Source of the DNA: an uncultured Bacteroides sp.
Lineage (GTDB): Bacteria; Bacteroidota; Bacteroidia; Cytophagales; Cyclobacteriaceae
Reading direction: 5' to 3'
Length of the DNA: 64,000 nt
Assembly: GCA_902168185.1 (NCBI GenBank)
Contig: CABHOV010000017.1
Coordinates: 1-64,000, forward strand
The position numbers and the translations under genes were made by a program. The notes beneath the pieces are model-generated. The model was given only the letters and a program-made list of their open reading frames with translations. It searched no databases and was not told the DNA's origin. Of the stretch, positions 17,258 through 26,012 are shown in pieces (position 1 is the first letter of the stretch; each line of letters opens with the position of its first letter).

Positions 17258-19102
17258 TTAAACCGGTTGCGATTGATTGCCTTTTCGTTTTTTGATAAAC
17301 CAAAGCTTTACTTTATCCACTACAACACTGTAAAAATCAGCTTCAAACAATCTTGCATCAATGCGAGCCTGCCGCAGGAAGAATAAGCCCGTAATAAACA
17401 ACAGTGCGTCCGCCATCCAAACTCCAGCCACAATACTGAGGCTTCCTTGCTTGGCGAGCTTCTCCCCTTGCATCGTTAATACATAGTATACTATAAAGAA
17501 AAGGATCGACACCAGAAACGGAACGCCAAGCCCTCCGCGCTTTATGATGGCGCCTAACGGTGCTCCGATTAAAAACATGGCAATACAAGCAAAAGAGCTC
17601 GCAAAGATTTTATGCCACTGTATCTCGAAGGTTCGCAGCTCAGTTGTATAGTTATCTATACTTCCATTTGCGTTTTGTACCTGGCTCTTCACTTGCCGGG
17701 CCATGTTTGCTGCTCCCTGCAATACCTCTGAGGTAGGTTCACTCTTATATACACTATCAACTTTAGCTTGAAAAGCAGAATCAGACATAGGAAGTTTTTT
17801 CTTTGGCGGAGCCGGAATTACAGAATTTTTCATGTCTGCTTTTTTAGGAAGACTTTTGCCAGCCGGCTTTCGTACTGGCTTACGCTTCACATTTTGCAAC
17901 GCGAATTTTTTATCATCTCGTCTTCTCTCAGGCGGGCGCTTTAAAGAAGCGGCTACTTCTTCCTTACTTTTAACAGCAGCTTTATTCTCTACTTTGCTTT
18001 TGACAGCAGGTTTATTTTCAACCTTCGGTTTTGCTGTATCCTTCACTTCAACTTTCTCTACCGTTGGAGGAACAGGCTTTGCATCGTGCGGCATCATTTT
18101 ATCCCGATAGGGAAGACTATTAATAGAATCACGATAAAGCTTATGCGCATATACCTCGGGCGGCATAATGGTAGTGTCTTTCCGAAAGTAGTAGTTGAAG
18201 TAACTCGGCCTGTATAAATAATGATTCAGTCGCTGACTGAGAATCTCTTTTCTTACCGAGTCTATATCTCCATTCAATTGACCAAGATTACGCATGATGC
18301 GATTGCTCTGAAACCATTTCTTATCAGTGCGGTCCATTTGAAATGAAGACAGATCGAATACAACCTGGGTCTTTGCAAACTTGCTTCGACTTAATGTCTC
18401 AGAATTTCGGTTCTTCTTCTGCCCTATTACTTCACGCTCATTGCTGGCACCTTCGGTATAGTTAAATCCATTGAACAACTCGAACTTCAAGTAGCGTTCG
18501 TTCAATATAGTCTGCATTCTTCCTGAATCTGCAATGGTCACTTCCTTGTTGCCGTCATTCTTACGGTGATCGTATACAATTACATCTTTCAACGTAATGC
18601 CATCCGGAAACTTCTTGTTTACTTTTATACTGATGTCATTGATACCGTTGTAAAAACTTCCTTCACGCAGATCAAGTGCAGGCTTCTTTTGTTTGATGTC
18701 GTATAGCAGACTGTATGCTTCGAGCGCAGACTTGGGCACAAGATCATTGTTGGCATAGAACGCGACCGCCGTGAGCACCAATACAAAAAAGAATATAGGT
18801 CTTAATACACGTACCAGTGAAACGCCAGAGGCCTTGATGGCTGTGAGCTCGAAATGTTCTCCTAAATTTCCAAACGCAATCAGGGATGATAATAAAACTG
18901 CCAGTGGCATCGCGGTGGGTACGGTGAACACTGCGAAATGAAAAAACAGTTGTCCGAGCGTCCAATAGTCCAGCCCCTTCCCTATAATGTCATCGAAATA
19001 CTTTAACATGTTTACGTTAAGCAAGATGAAGACAACGACCAGGAAGGTAATGAGGAACGGACCTATGATAGCATCTAAGACGAGTTTGTCTATTTTTTTC
19101 AT
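17258..19102 (-). CDS. LptF/LptG family LPS export permease with a long basic insertion
   Basis: Inner membrane permease that extracts LPS towards the outer membrane with LptB. Three N-terminal membrane helices (first in DAIIGPFLITFLVVVFILL), a periplasmic jellyroll part, and three C-terminal helices. Between the jellyroll and helix 4 lies an insertion of about 130 residues rich in Lys, Pro and Arg (VKDTAKPKVENKPAVKSK, KRPPERRRDDKK, KKKLP), predicted to be disordered and periplasmic. The longest frame starts at 19111; the ATG at 19102 (MKKIDKL) looks more natural. Only one such permease is visible here, as expected in Bacteroidota where F and G are not clearly separable. Confidence 0.88.
   Translation of the reverse strand: MKKIDKLVLDAIIGPFLITFLVVVFILLNVNMLKYFDDIIGKGLDYWTLGQLFFHFAVFTVPTAMPLAVLLSSLIAFGNLGEHFELTAIKASGVSLVRVLRPIFFFVLVLTAVAFYANNDLVPKSALEAYSLLYDIKQKKPALDLREGSFYNGINDISIKVNKKFPDGITLKDVIVYDHRKNDGNKEVTIADSGRMQTILNERYLKFELFNGFNYTEGASNEREVIGQKKNRNSETLSRSKFAKTQVVFDLSSFQMDRTDKKWFQSNRIMRNLGQLNGDIDSVRKEILSQRLNHYLYRPSYFNYYFRKDTTIMPPEVYAHKLYRDSINSLPYRDKMMPHDAKPVPPTVEKVEVKDTAKPKVENKPAVKSKVENKAAVKSKEEVAASLKRPPERRRDDKKFALQNVKRKPVRKPAGKSLPKKADMKNSVIPAPPKKKLPMSDSAFQAKVDSVYKSEPTSEVLQGAANMARQVKSQVQNANGSIDNYTTELRTFEIQWHKIFASSFACIAMFLIGAPLGAIIKRGGLGVPFLVSILFFIVYYVLTMQGEKLAKQGSLSIVAGVWMADALLFITGLFFLRQARIDARLFEADFYSVVVDKVKLWFIKKRKGNQSQPV
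17964..18023 (-). repeat. 30-bp tandem repeat inside the lptF/G insertion
   Basis: Two adjacent near-identical units encode VENKPAVKSK and VENKAAVKSK. This suggests that the insertion grows and shrinks by slippage. Confidence 0.65.
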
Positions 19103-19199
19103 ACGGAGCATAAGCTCAAAAATAAAGCCAATGCGAACGATTCAAAACTGAAATGAAATAATACGTTGGAAAATATACTTGTGAACGTGAAAGCTTAGA

Positions 19200-19616
19200 C
19201 TACCCTCCCACCGTTTTACGAAGTGCTTCAATCAATCCACCCCAAAGATCCTGCAACTCTTTGTGATCATCAAAGTCCGAGTAATCCATAACTTTTAAAT
19301 ATACCGATTGGGTAAGCTCGTTAAACTCAAGCCTGAGTTCAAAGTATGAAGGATCTTTAGAGTCCTCTTCATTCTCGGGAAGAAATTCAAAACGAGCGAA
19401 GTGATTGGTACGATGTGCAGACTGCTTTGCTTTATGCTCTTCGTTATCCCAGAAGAAAGTAAAAGACTTGTCTTCATTATTGATTCGAACATCTTCGGCA
19501 AACCACTCGGCAAGACCACTGGCTGTCTGTATATATGGATACAACATCTTTATAGAAGCATGGATCTCATAATCTGCGGTGAATAGTTTCTTCTTTGACA
19601 TGCTCAGTGTTGCCAT
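19200..19616 (-). CDS. START-like domain protein
   Basis: About 138 residues, a Bacteroidota-specific START-like (SRPBCC fold) protein with the pattern FTADYEIHASIKMLYPYIQTASGLAEWFAEDV and SFTFFWDNEEHKA. Such proteins bind hydrophobic ligands in other phyla; no ligand is known here. The reading frame is open up to 19712, but the extra 32 residues do not resemble the family and the ATG at 19616 (MATLS) or 19601 (MSKKK) is the likely start. Same strand as, and 98 bp upstream of, the lptF/G gene. Confidence 0.82.
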   Translation of the reverse strand: MATLSMSKKKLFTADYEIHASIKMLYPYIQTASGLAEWFAEDVRINNEDKSFTFFWDNEEHKAKQSAHRTNHFARFEFLPENEEDSKDPSYFELRLEFNELTQSVYLKVMDYSDFDDHKELQDLWGGLIEALRKTVGG

Positions 19617-19739
19617 GAGTTGTGCGTGCTTGGGGATTGAATATAGAGCATTTTTAGGATTATGACAAAATAAAAAAACGTGGCAACTTTTCGATACATT
19701 AAAAAGCTCCACGTGCCCGAAAAAATAGTTGAAGAGTCG

Positions 19740-19832
19740 TCAGACTTTCAAACGAGCTTTCTTGATAAAGCAAAAGACACAAAGACCAATTTGAATTAAA
19801 GCAGTAGACAGTAGTGCTAAAAGTACTCCCAT
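19740..19832 (-). CDS. Candidate 30-residue membrane peptide
   Basis: A short frame encodes MGVLLALLSTALIQIGLCVF then CFIKKARLKV: one hydrophobic helix of about 22 residues with a basic tail, the layout of small inner-membrane peptides. A perfect -7 box (TACATTTG) lies 24 bp before the ATG. It sits in an otherwise empty 324-bp gap between the START-like gene and the HEAT-like gene. Not recognised; the call rests on composition and promoter only. Confidence 0.45.
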   Translation of the reverse strand: MGVLLALLSTALIQIGLCVFCFIKKARLKV

Positions 19833-19855
19833 AGGTCAGAGGTTTATTTCTTGAC

Positions 19856-19863
19856 CAAATGTA
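19856..19863 (-). promoter_or_regulatory. -7 box before the 30-residue frame
   Basis: TACATTTG on the minus strand matches TAnnTTTG. No -33 element is evident at 19-21 bp. Confidence 0.4.
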
Positions 19864-19940
19864 AACGGCAAATTCAAAAAGCTTTATTTTGAAAGGTCTA
19901 TCGGCTGCTCTTTACGGCCAATTGATCAAATAACCTTTCA

Positions 19941-20453
19941 ATGGATTTAGCGAAAGAAATACTTAAAGAACATACACGAAGACAAGCTGTTAAAATAGCT
20001 GATTATGTGGGAGATAATAATGTTCGCTTTAAAGCTTTGGTTGATACGTATTTAAAGGGTCCCTACCGGATTACACAACGGGGCGCCTGGCCGTTGAGCC
20101 TGTGTATTGAGCGGCATCCGCGTCTTATAAATCCTCATCTGAAAAAGATACTTCGGTTCCTTCATCAACCCGGAATTCATGATGCCGTGAAACGCAACAC
20201 GATGCGGCTGCTTCAATTTATAGAGATCCCTAAATCGCTTCACGGCGAAGTCGTCTCGCTGTGCTTTCAATATCTGGAACAAAAAAATGAGCCTGTTGCT
20301 GTGAAAGCTTTTTCGATGACAGTACTAAGCAACATCATCAAAAATGAACCGGATCTAAAAAAAGAATTAAAAATCATACTTGAAGATCAACTGCCCTATG
20401 CCTCGCCAGGGTTTACCGTTCGGGCCCAGAAAGTATTGAAGGAGATAGCATAA
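19941..20453 (+). CDS. HEAT-like helical protein, function unknown
   Basis: 170 residues, all helical and basic. Repeating segments such as RGAWPLSLCIERHPRLINPHL, AVKRNTMRLLQFIEIPKSLH and VKAFSMTVLSNIIKNEP look like HEAT repeats, so a protein-binding scaffold is likely. No enzyme motif and no signal peptide. The ATG start follows an AT-rich stretch. Next gene on the same strand begins 49 bp later. I do not recognise a named family beyond HEAT-like. Confidence 0.7.
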   Translation: MDLAKEILKEHTRRQAVKIADYVGDNNVRFKALVDTYLKGPYRITQRGAWPLSLCIERHPRLINPHLKKILRFLHQPGIHDAVKRNTMRLLQFIEIPKSLHGEVVSLCFQYLEQKNEPVAVKAFSMTVLSNIIKNEPDLKKELKIILEDQLPYASPGFTVRAQKVLKEIA

Positions 20454-20502
20454 AGTTCGGATACTTTATACCGAAGCGATATTTACTAACTACCTGTGAA
20501 CA

Positions 20503-21357
20503 ATGGATAACCTCTCCTTACAAGAACACGTCTGTAAAAGTTGTGATCATAAATTTGTCGGACTGTATTGTAATCTCTGTGGAGAGAAAGTGATTGAGCC
20601 CAAAGACCGGAAGTTCAAATCATTTTTAGGGAATGTACTTGTAGCAACTACGTTTATCGACAACAAATTCCTCAAGTCGATGTGGTCAACGATATCAAAG
20701 CCAGGATTTCTTTCCCGTGAATATGTCGATGGCCGCAGAGTAATGTATATGCGCCCGCTTCAGATGTTCTTCATCCTGAACCTGATCTATTTTCTTTTCC
20801 CGGTGTTGCAGATGTTCAACTCTTCGCTCTATACGCAATTGAATGTACTGCCCCATAGCAAGCTTGCGCGCAAGGTCGTTGCCGAACAATTGAAGCAAGA
20901 AGGAATGACTCTTTCGGGATTTGAGTTGATGTATAACGATAAAACGACCGGCCTGGCCAAGCTCCTGATTGTAATTTTCGTCGTACTCGCCTCACTCCCC
21001 CTAAGCCTGATCTTCCGCAAGAAGAATCGTTACTTTACAGATCATGTGGCCTTCTCTGTTGAACTCACGAGTTTCAACCTGGCTGTAAACGCCATCGGAT
21101 TAACGCTGGTCTTCGCCTTAATCAGTAAGATTTTTCGCGTTGGTCATTCTGGCTATGGAGTATATTTGAACGACCTTACCCTTACCATCATCTTTGTATC
21201 TACAAACCTGTACTTTATCTTTTATGCTGCACGAACATTTTACCAGCAGCGTGGCAAGCGACTGATCTTAAAAGCCTTTGCCGGTATATTAGGATTATTC
21301 CTTGCACTCGAAGTATATAGATTCCTGCTATTCTTCATCACCATCTGGACGATGTAG
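20503..21357 (+). CDS. DUF3667 membrane protein with zinc-ribbon N-terminus
   Basis: 284 residues. The N-terminus has two Cys pairs (CKSCDHKFVGLYCNLCGEK), a probable zinc ribbon, followed by the DUF3667 signature (LKSMWSTISKPGFLSREYVDG and RRVMYMRPLQMFFILNLIYF). Four or so membrane helices follow. Function unknown; the family is widespread in Bacteroidota. ATG start. Confidence 0.88.
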   Translation: MDNLSLQEHVCKSCDHKFVGLYCNLCGEKVIEPKDRKFKSFLGNVLVATTFIDNKFLKSMWSTISKPGFLSREYVDGRRVMYMRPLQMFFILNLIYFLFPVLQMFNSSLYTQLNVLPHSKLARKVVAEQLKQEGMTLSGFELMYNDKTTGLAKLLIVIFVVLASLPLSLIFRKKNRYFTDHVAFSVELTSFNLAVNAIGLTLVFALISKIFRVGHSGYGVYLNDLTLTIIFVSTNLYFIFYAARTFYQQRGKRLILKAFAGILGLFLALEVYRFLLFFITIWTM

Positions 21358-21406
21358 CCTGCACGTTGTAAATGAAATGTATTCGGTGAGAAGATTACAG
21401 ATAGCC

Positions 21407-22027
21407 TTAGCCGACAACACTTGAGGACAACTTCAGAATCAATTCGTCTACCTGACTGTGCTCACTCTGTGGTGTTAACTGGCGATAATGCTTCAGCGCC
21501 TGTATGGCTTGCGGAAATTCCTTATTCATGGCCAACGTAAGGCCTAGATTAAAATGACTGTTCGGGAATGTTGGTTCGATTTCAATCGACACTTCGTAAT
21601 GTACTTTTGCCAATGCGAAATTACCAACCTCCGCATATAGGTTGGCGAGATTATAGTGTGCTTCAAAATGTCGTGGCTCTTCTTTGAGACACTTGGTAAA
21701 AAAATCGATAGCCTTGGTGTTCTGCGCTTCCTTGAACTCAAGGATTCCAAGGTTGCAATATGCATCTGCAACAGAATCGTGTTCTTCGATGGCTTTGAGA
21801 TAACGATTTTTCGCGGCAGTTTTATCGCCTTGATCGTCCAGCATGAGCGCCTCTTCAAATACAGTAAGCTGGTTGAGTCTTACAATCTTTCCACCAGTGA
21901 AAAGATTGAGCTGTCCCGGTTTTTCCAATTCTCTCCTCTTACCCTGCGGCTGCTTTTTATGGCGCGCAGGTTGCGGCCCGAATTTCTCGGGAACAGGATT
22001 GACTTTGAATTGGATTATTTTTGCCAC
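21407..22027 (-). CDS. TPR repeat protein
   Basis: 206 residues. A basic N-terminal segment (PARHKKQPQGKRRE) precedes three or four TPR units (AVADAYCNLGILEFKEA type: ADAYCNLGILEFKEAQNTKA, FEAHYNLANLYAEVGNFALA, PNSHFNLGLTLAMNKEFPQA). Cytosolic. The only usable start in frame is GTG at 22027, because a stop codon lies ten bases-triplets upstream at most (22037-22039). A -7 box ends only 5 bp before the GTG, so the mRNA may be leaderless. Confidence 0.82.
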   Translation of the reverse strand: MAKIIQFKVNPVPEKFGPQPARHKKQPQGKRRELEKPGQLNLFTGGKIVRLNQLTVFEEALMLDDQGDKTAAKNRYLKAIEEHDSVADAYCNLGILEFKEAQNTKAIDFFTKCLKEEPRHFEAHYNLANLYAEVGNFALAKVHYEVSIEIEPTFPNSHFNLGLTLAMNKEFPQAIQALKHYRQLTPQSEHSQVDELILKLSSSVVG

Positions 22028-22031
22028 GGAG

Positions 22032-22039
22032 CAAAGTTA
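22032..22039 (-). promoter_or_regulatory. -7 box abutting the GTG start of the TPR gene
   Basis: TAACTTTG on the minus strand matches TAnnTTTG, with the last base 5 bp from the start codon. No -33 match was found. Confidence 0.4.
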
Positions 22040-22140
22040 AGCGTTATCTGTTAAATAATAGCTAACTACACAAAACGCAGCTTATTGTGCTAAAACCCTT
22101 TTTTTAAGGGAAGGGCAAAACGTAATTTCTATCCGGGCCT

Positions 22141-22998
22141 TTAGCTCGCTTTTCGCTTGGCAGTCTTTGCCGGTTTTTCCTTTTCAGCTTTGACTTTCTT
22201 GGCAGTTTCACCTTTGGCTTTTTCCATTGGCTTCTTGGCTGCATCGATGCTGGCTTTGAGTGCTGTCATAATATCAACAACCTTCGGAGCTTCTTCGGTG
22301 CGCATCACGATTTCTTTACCGGCTATTTTTGCATCGATGATATTTTTCAAAGCTTCATAGTAGTGGTCCTTCATCTCGATGTTCGAGAACTTCGTTGTCA
22401 TGGAATCCACCAGTGTCTTCGCGAGCTTCAACTGTTCTTTCTCAGGTTTTACATCGATTAGCTGCGGTACTTCACGCATGCTCCGAACTTCGTTCGGATA
22501 ACGAAGACGGTACATTACCATCCCTCCTTCGTGTGGCGAAAGCAAGACCGGAGTTTCGCGATCGCGCAGTACAACTTTTCCTACTGCTATTCTGCCCGTC
22601 TCTTTTAAAGTATGACTTAACAGTCCGTACGTTTTAGCGGCAACATCACCATCGGGACCGATATAATAAGGGGCTTCATATAGTGTAGGATGTACCTCAG
22701 ATGAATCAACAAAACCTTCGATCTCAATTACTTTTTCACTCTTGAGTTTCACTTTATCGAGGTCTTCCTGATCGATGATCACGTATTGACCAGGCTCATA
22801 TTGAAATCCTTTTGTGATGTCTTCTGTGCGAAGGGTTTGACCCGTTACTTTATCTTTCTTCTCATAACTCACTGGATTATGGCCCTCTTTGGTGAGAAGA
22901 TTGAAACTGATGGTTTGACCAGAATCAATGGCATTGTAAATTCTGACAGGGATTGTTACCAGTGAAAATTGGATGTGTCCTTTCCAGATAGCGCGCAT
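22141..22998 (-). CDS. ku: Ku protein, NHEJ end-binding
   Basis: Bacterial Ku dimerises around double-strand DNA ends and recruits LigD. 285 residues; it opens MRAIWKGHIQFSLVTIPVRI and contains GFQYEPGQYVIIDQEDL, HPTLYEAPYYIGPD and LSPHEGGMVMYRLRYPNEV, all family hallmarks. The C-terminus is a Lys-rich tail of about 35 residues (from AAKKPMEKAKGE), common in extended Ku proteins and probably DNA-binding. Its partner LigD is encoded about 6.4 kb away on the same strand, not adjacent. ATG start. Confidence 0.96.
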   Translation of the reverse strand: MRAIWKGHIQFSLVTIPVRIYNAIDSGQTISFNLLTKEGHNPVSYEKKDKVTGQTLRTEDITKGFQYEPGQYVIIDQEDLDKVKLKSEKVIEIEGFVDSSEVHPTLYEAPYYIGPDGDVAAKTYGLLSHTLKETGRIAVGKVVLRDRETPVLLSPHEGGMVMYRLRYPNEVRSMREVPQLIDVKPEKEQLKLAKTLVDSMTTKFSNIEMKDHYYEALKNIIDAKIAGKEIVMRTEEAPKVVDIMTALKASIDAAKKPMEKAKGETAKKVKAEKEKPAKTAKRKAS

Positions 22999-23127
22999 AA
23001 TCTACTTAGTTTAAAAAATGAGATGAACGATACTAAAGTACTGACAATGAATTATATTATCAAAATATAAAGTCGTCTTTTTTCAAATCTTATTCTAAAA
23101 TTTCCATGCCCGCAGTAAAGGAATGCT

Positions 23128-23841
23128 TTAATTCTTTAAAAGCCGCTCCAGGATCTCGGACTTCTTTTCCCGGCTCAGTGGCAGCTTCTTATTGCCAATG
23201 ATCACTTCATTACCATCAATGGATGAGATCGCTTTAATGGAAGCTATATAGGATTTGTGAATTCGTATAAAAGAAGGAGCCGGAAGAATCTCCTCTATAT
23301 TTTTCATCCGCAGCAGCGTCATGAATTGTTTAGCAGCGGTGTGAATCACAATGTAGTTTTCCATCCCCTCTACATAGAGCACGTCATCAAAATGAATCTT
23401 CTCGTACCGGTAGTCGCACTTCACAAAGAAGAAATCCTCCCGTATGGCTGGCTCTTGCTTTTCAGTCGTCCTTGTTTTCAACTCAAAAAAATCGCGGGCC
23501 TTATTCACAGCTTTCAGGAATCGATCGAAAGGGAAAGGCTTGACCAAATAATCAAGTACATCGAGCTCGTATCCCTGCAAAGCAAAATTTGGATACGCAG
23601 TCGTCATGATTACCATCGGTGGTTCTTTGATGGACTTGAGAAAATCTATACCGGTGATCTTTGGCATTTGTATATCCAGAAACATCAGGTCGACCGGGGC
23701 ACTCGACAAAACCTTATTCGCGTCCAGCGCATTTTCACATGCAGCCTTTACTTCCAGGAAGTCAATGTCCTGTATGTAGTTGAGCAATCCTTCGCGTGCG
23801 AGCGGCTCGTCTTCAACTACGATGGTCTGTATTTTTCTCAT
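23128..23841 (-). CDS. LytTR family response regulator
   Basis: 237 residues: an N-terminal receiver domain with acidic pocket E10-D11, phospho-acceptor Asp56 (FLDIQMP), Thr in TTAYP and Lys in LVKPF, and a C-terminal LytTR DNA-binding domain (VLYVEGMENYIVIHT, FIRIHKSYIASIKAI). Its ATG overlaps the stop of the sensor kinase gene (ATGA). LytTR proteins bind direct repeats with about 21-bp spacing; such repeats occur upstream of this operon. Confidence 0.94.
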   Translation of the reverse strand: MRKIQTIVVEDEPLAREGLLNYIQDIDFLEVKAACENALDANKVLSSAPVDLMFLDIQMPKITGIDFLKSIKEPPMVIMTTAYPNFALQGYELDVLDYLVKPFPFDRFLKAVNKARDFFELKTRTTEKQEPAIREDFFFVKCDYRYEKIHFDDVLYVEGMENYIVIHTAAKQFMTLLRMKNIEEILPAPSFIRIHKSYIASIKAISSIDGNEVIIGNKKLPLSREKKSEILERLLKN

Positions 23842-24845
23842 GCTATTTTTAAAGATAACGTAACCGAATATGTACCAGGCTTCTCTTCTATACCAAGCTG
23901 GTATTGATCAGGATATAGTAACTCCAGCCGTCGCTTTACATTCTTGAGGCCGATCCCCCCTACTGTGTTTCGTGGCAGGTTCTCGTGTGTATTAAAGAAG
24001 GTCACAACGAGCTGGCTATCGGTTCGCAGTAGTTTCACCCGAATGGTATTTGCGAAATCCGGATAATTCGAAACATACTTAAAAGCATTCTCCAGAAAAG
24101 GAATCAACATAAAGGGTGCGATCAGAAATCCACTCATCATCCCTTCACTTGAATACTCCACGTGAACCTTATCGCCTTTCCTGATTTTCTCCAGCGCGAT
24201 ATAATTCTGGATATACTCGAGTTCTTTCTCGACTGGTATTTTTTCATCCGAGCAATCGTACAACTGAAAGCGAAGCAGGTCGCTTAGCTTGATCAAAGTT
24301 TCAGATGCTTTATCCGGATCTTTCTTGATGAGGAAGTAAACGCTGTTGATAGCATTGAACAGAAAATGTGGGTTAACTTGTGCTTTCAGATATTGCAACT
24401 CGGTTTCCAAGCGTTGCCGTTCGGATAGTATTTTATCTCGGATAAGTTTAGCGCCCCCCAGCATACACACCATGGAAAACGTACTCATAAAACCATAGAC
24501 GAACGCTTGCCCAAAATTAAACTTATACATTTCCGGAACGCCTGTCATATTCAGGTATAGCCCGGTGGCAAGCATTCCAGAAAATATAATCAGTGCCAGT
24601 GCTGTTAATAAAAAGAACAAAGCATAGCGTTGCTTATTGAGAAACTTCGGTAACAGGAAATATACGATTGTATAAAAGGCAGACGCATTAAAGACTGTAT
24701 ACAATACAGTATTGATGAACACCAGATTGAACGGATATACCCGCTGGTAAAAAGAAAGCCAGAAAACAAAATAGAAAATCCAGAACAGTATATGATGAAC
24801 CTTATACCGAAGGAAGGCTTGCCCAAAATTAGTTTTCACTCTCAT
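23838..24845 (-). CDS. LytS-like sensor histidine kinase
   Basis: About 335 residues. Four membrane helices (from VHHILFWIFYFVFWLSFYQ to GQAFVYGFMSTFSMVCML), then a His_kinase domain with the phospho-acceptor motif NPHFLFNAINSVYF and a degenerate ATPase part with LIPFLENAFKYV (N box) and GGIGLKNVKRRLELLYP (G box). The frame is open to 24917, but the ATG at 24845 (MRVKTNFGQAF) is preferred, since upstream codons overlap the repeat array that looks regulatory. Operon with the LytTR regulator. Confidence 0.9.
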   Translation of the reverse strand: MRVKTNFGQAFLRYKVHHILFWIFYFVFWLSFYQRVYPFNLVFINTVLYTVFNASAFYTIVYFLLPKFLNKQRYALFFLLTALALIIFSGMLATGLYLNMTGVPEMYKFNFGQAFVYGFMSTFSMVCMLGGAKLIRDKILSERQRLETELQYLKAQVNPHFLFNAINSVYFLIKKDPDKASETLIKLSDLLRFQLYDCSDEKIPVEKELEYIQNYIALEKIRKGDKVHVEYSSEGMMSGFLIAPFMLIPFLENAFKYVSNYPDFANTIRVKLLRTDSQLVVTFFNTHENLPRNTVGGIGLKNVKRRLELLYPDQYQLGIEEKPGTYSVTLSLKIA

Positions 24846-24888
24846 GATAATTGAAAGTAAGCAAGATCTTATTAATCCAGAATATTTC

Positions 24889-25004
24889 ATTGACCAACCG
24901 TACGAACGCATTGACAAATTGTGTCAGCCATTCTGGAATGGCTTTTATATCCACCTTGAATCTACTTTGACACGATGGTCAATCGAAAAATGCAGTTAGT
25001 CAAT
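24889..25004. promoter_or_regulatory. ATTGAC/GTCAAT site array between the LytTR operon and the hydrolase
   Basis: ATTGAC occurs at 24889 and 24910 (21 bp apart) and its inverse GTCAAT at 24978 and 24999 (again 21 bp apart). Between them lie two further dyads: TGACA-n5-TGTCA at 24912-24926 and GCCATTCTGGAATGGC at 24927-24942. Direct repeats at two-helical-turn spacing are the known layout of LytTR binding sites, so this is a probable operator for the adjacent response regulator acting on both divergent genes. Confidence 0.55.
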
Positions 25005-25065
25005 AATAATTTCAGGAGCGACACAGGCTTCGTTGTTTTGATCCATCAATCAAACACAACAAATT

Positions 25066-25941
25066 ATGAAACACATTTTCTCTCTGCCAACCATCGGATT
25101 ATTGATTGCCCTGCTTGCTGCCAACAGCATTGTATCACATGGCCAACAACTTTTTACTGTAGAAGTAAAGGGTAAGGGTAAACCGATGATCCTCATTCAC
25201 GGCCTGACGTGCAGTGGTGATGTCTGGAAAGAAACCGTAGCACATTATCAGGATAAATATGAATGTCATATTCTGACGCTGGCTGGTTTTGGCGGCAACG
25301 CTCCTGCTGTAAAAGATAAATTTCTGTCGGCTGTGAAAGATGATGTGATCAGCTATGCAAAAACTAAAAAGTTAAAGAAGCCTGTTATCGTAGGGCATAG
25401 CATGGGAGCTTTCCTTGCCTTGTGGGCTGCTGCTTCTGCTCCGGATCAATTCGAAAAAGTAATCGCAGTAGACGGTGTAGCGTTCATGCCTGCCTTACAA
25501 ATGCCGGGTGCTACCGTTGAAAGTGCTAAACCGATGGCTGATAATATGTACAAAATGATGAGCAACCAGACGCATGAACAATTCGATTCGAATACAAGAA
25601 TGTATTTAGGCTCTATGATCACCAGCCAACAGCATATAGATGAAGTCATGGCGATTGCACAAAAAGCAGATGTTAAAACGCAAGCACAGGTTATGTATGA
25701 ATTGATGTCCACGGACCTTCGTGAAACTGTTTCATCGATTGGTTGCCCGGTGCTTTTAATGGGCGCCTGGGTTGCCTATAAAAATTATGGCGTCACGCAT
25801 GAATCTGCCGTAGCCATGTATACCGCACAAATGACAAACGTTAAAAAAGCTTCCGTTGAAATAAACGATACGGCCAAGCACTTTATCTTCTACGATGATC
25901 CAGCCTGGTTCTTTCAAAAGGCAGATGCCTTTCTGAATTAA
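25066..25941 (+). CDS. Exported alpha/beta hydrolase
   Basis: 291 residues with a signal peptide (MKHIFSLPTIGLLIALLAAN, cleavage likely near SHG-QQ). Alpha/beta hydrolase fold: oxyanion motif LIHGLTCSG, nucleophile Ser112 in GHSMG, and a C-terminal His in DTAKHF. Substrate unknown. Divergent from the LytS/LytTR operon and probably its target, given the site array between them. ATG start. A strong hairpin follows. Confidence 0.88.
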   Translation: MKHIFSLPTIGLLIALLAANSIVSHGQQLFTVEVKGKGKPMILIHGLTCSGDVWKETVAHYQDKYECHILTLAGFGGNAPAVKDKFLSAVKDDVISYAKTKKLKKPVIVGHSMGAFLALWAAASAPDQFEKVIAVDGVAFMPALQMPGATVESAKPMADNMYKMMSNQTHEQFDSNTRMYLGSMITSQQHIDEVMAIAQKADVKTQAQVMYELMSTDLRETVSSIGCPVLLMGAWVAYKNYGVTHESAVAMYTAQMTNVKKASVEINDTAKHFIFYDDPAWFFQKADAFLN

Positions 25942-25976
25942 TATATAGTGCTTTTAGTCGCGGTGCCTATATATAC

Positions 25977-26010
25977 AAACATCCTCCAGGTAAAGTACTG
26001 GAGGATGTTT
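25977..26010. terminator. Strong bidirectional terminator
   Basis: Perfect 13-bp stem AAACATCCTCCAG / CTGGAGGATGTTT with an eight-base loop, between convergent genes. Confidence 0.88.
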
Positions 26011-26012
26011 GA

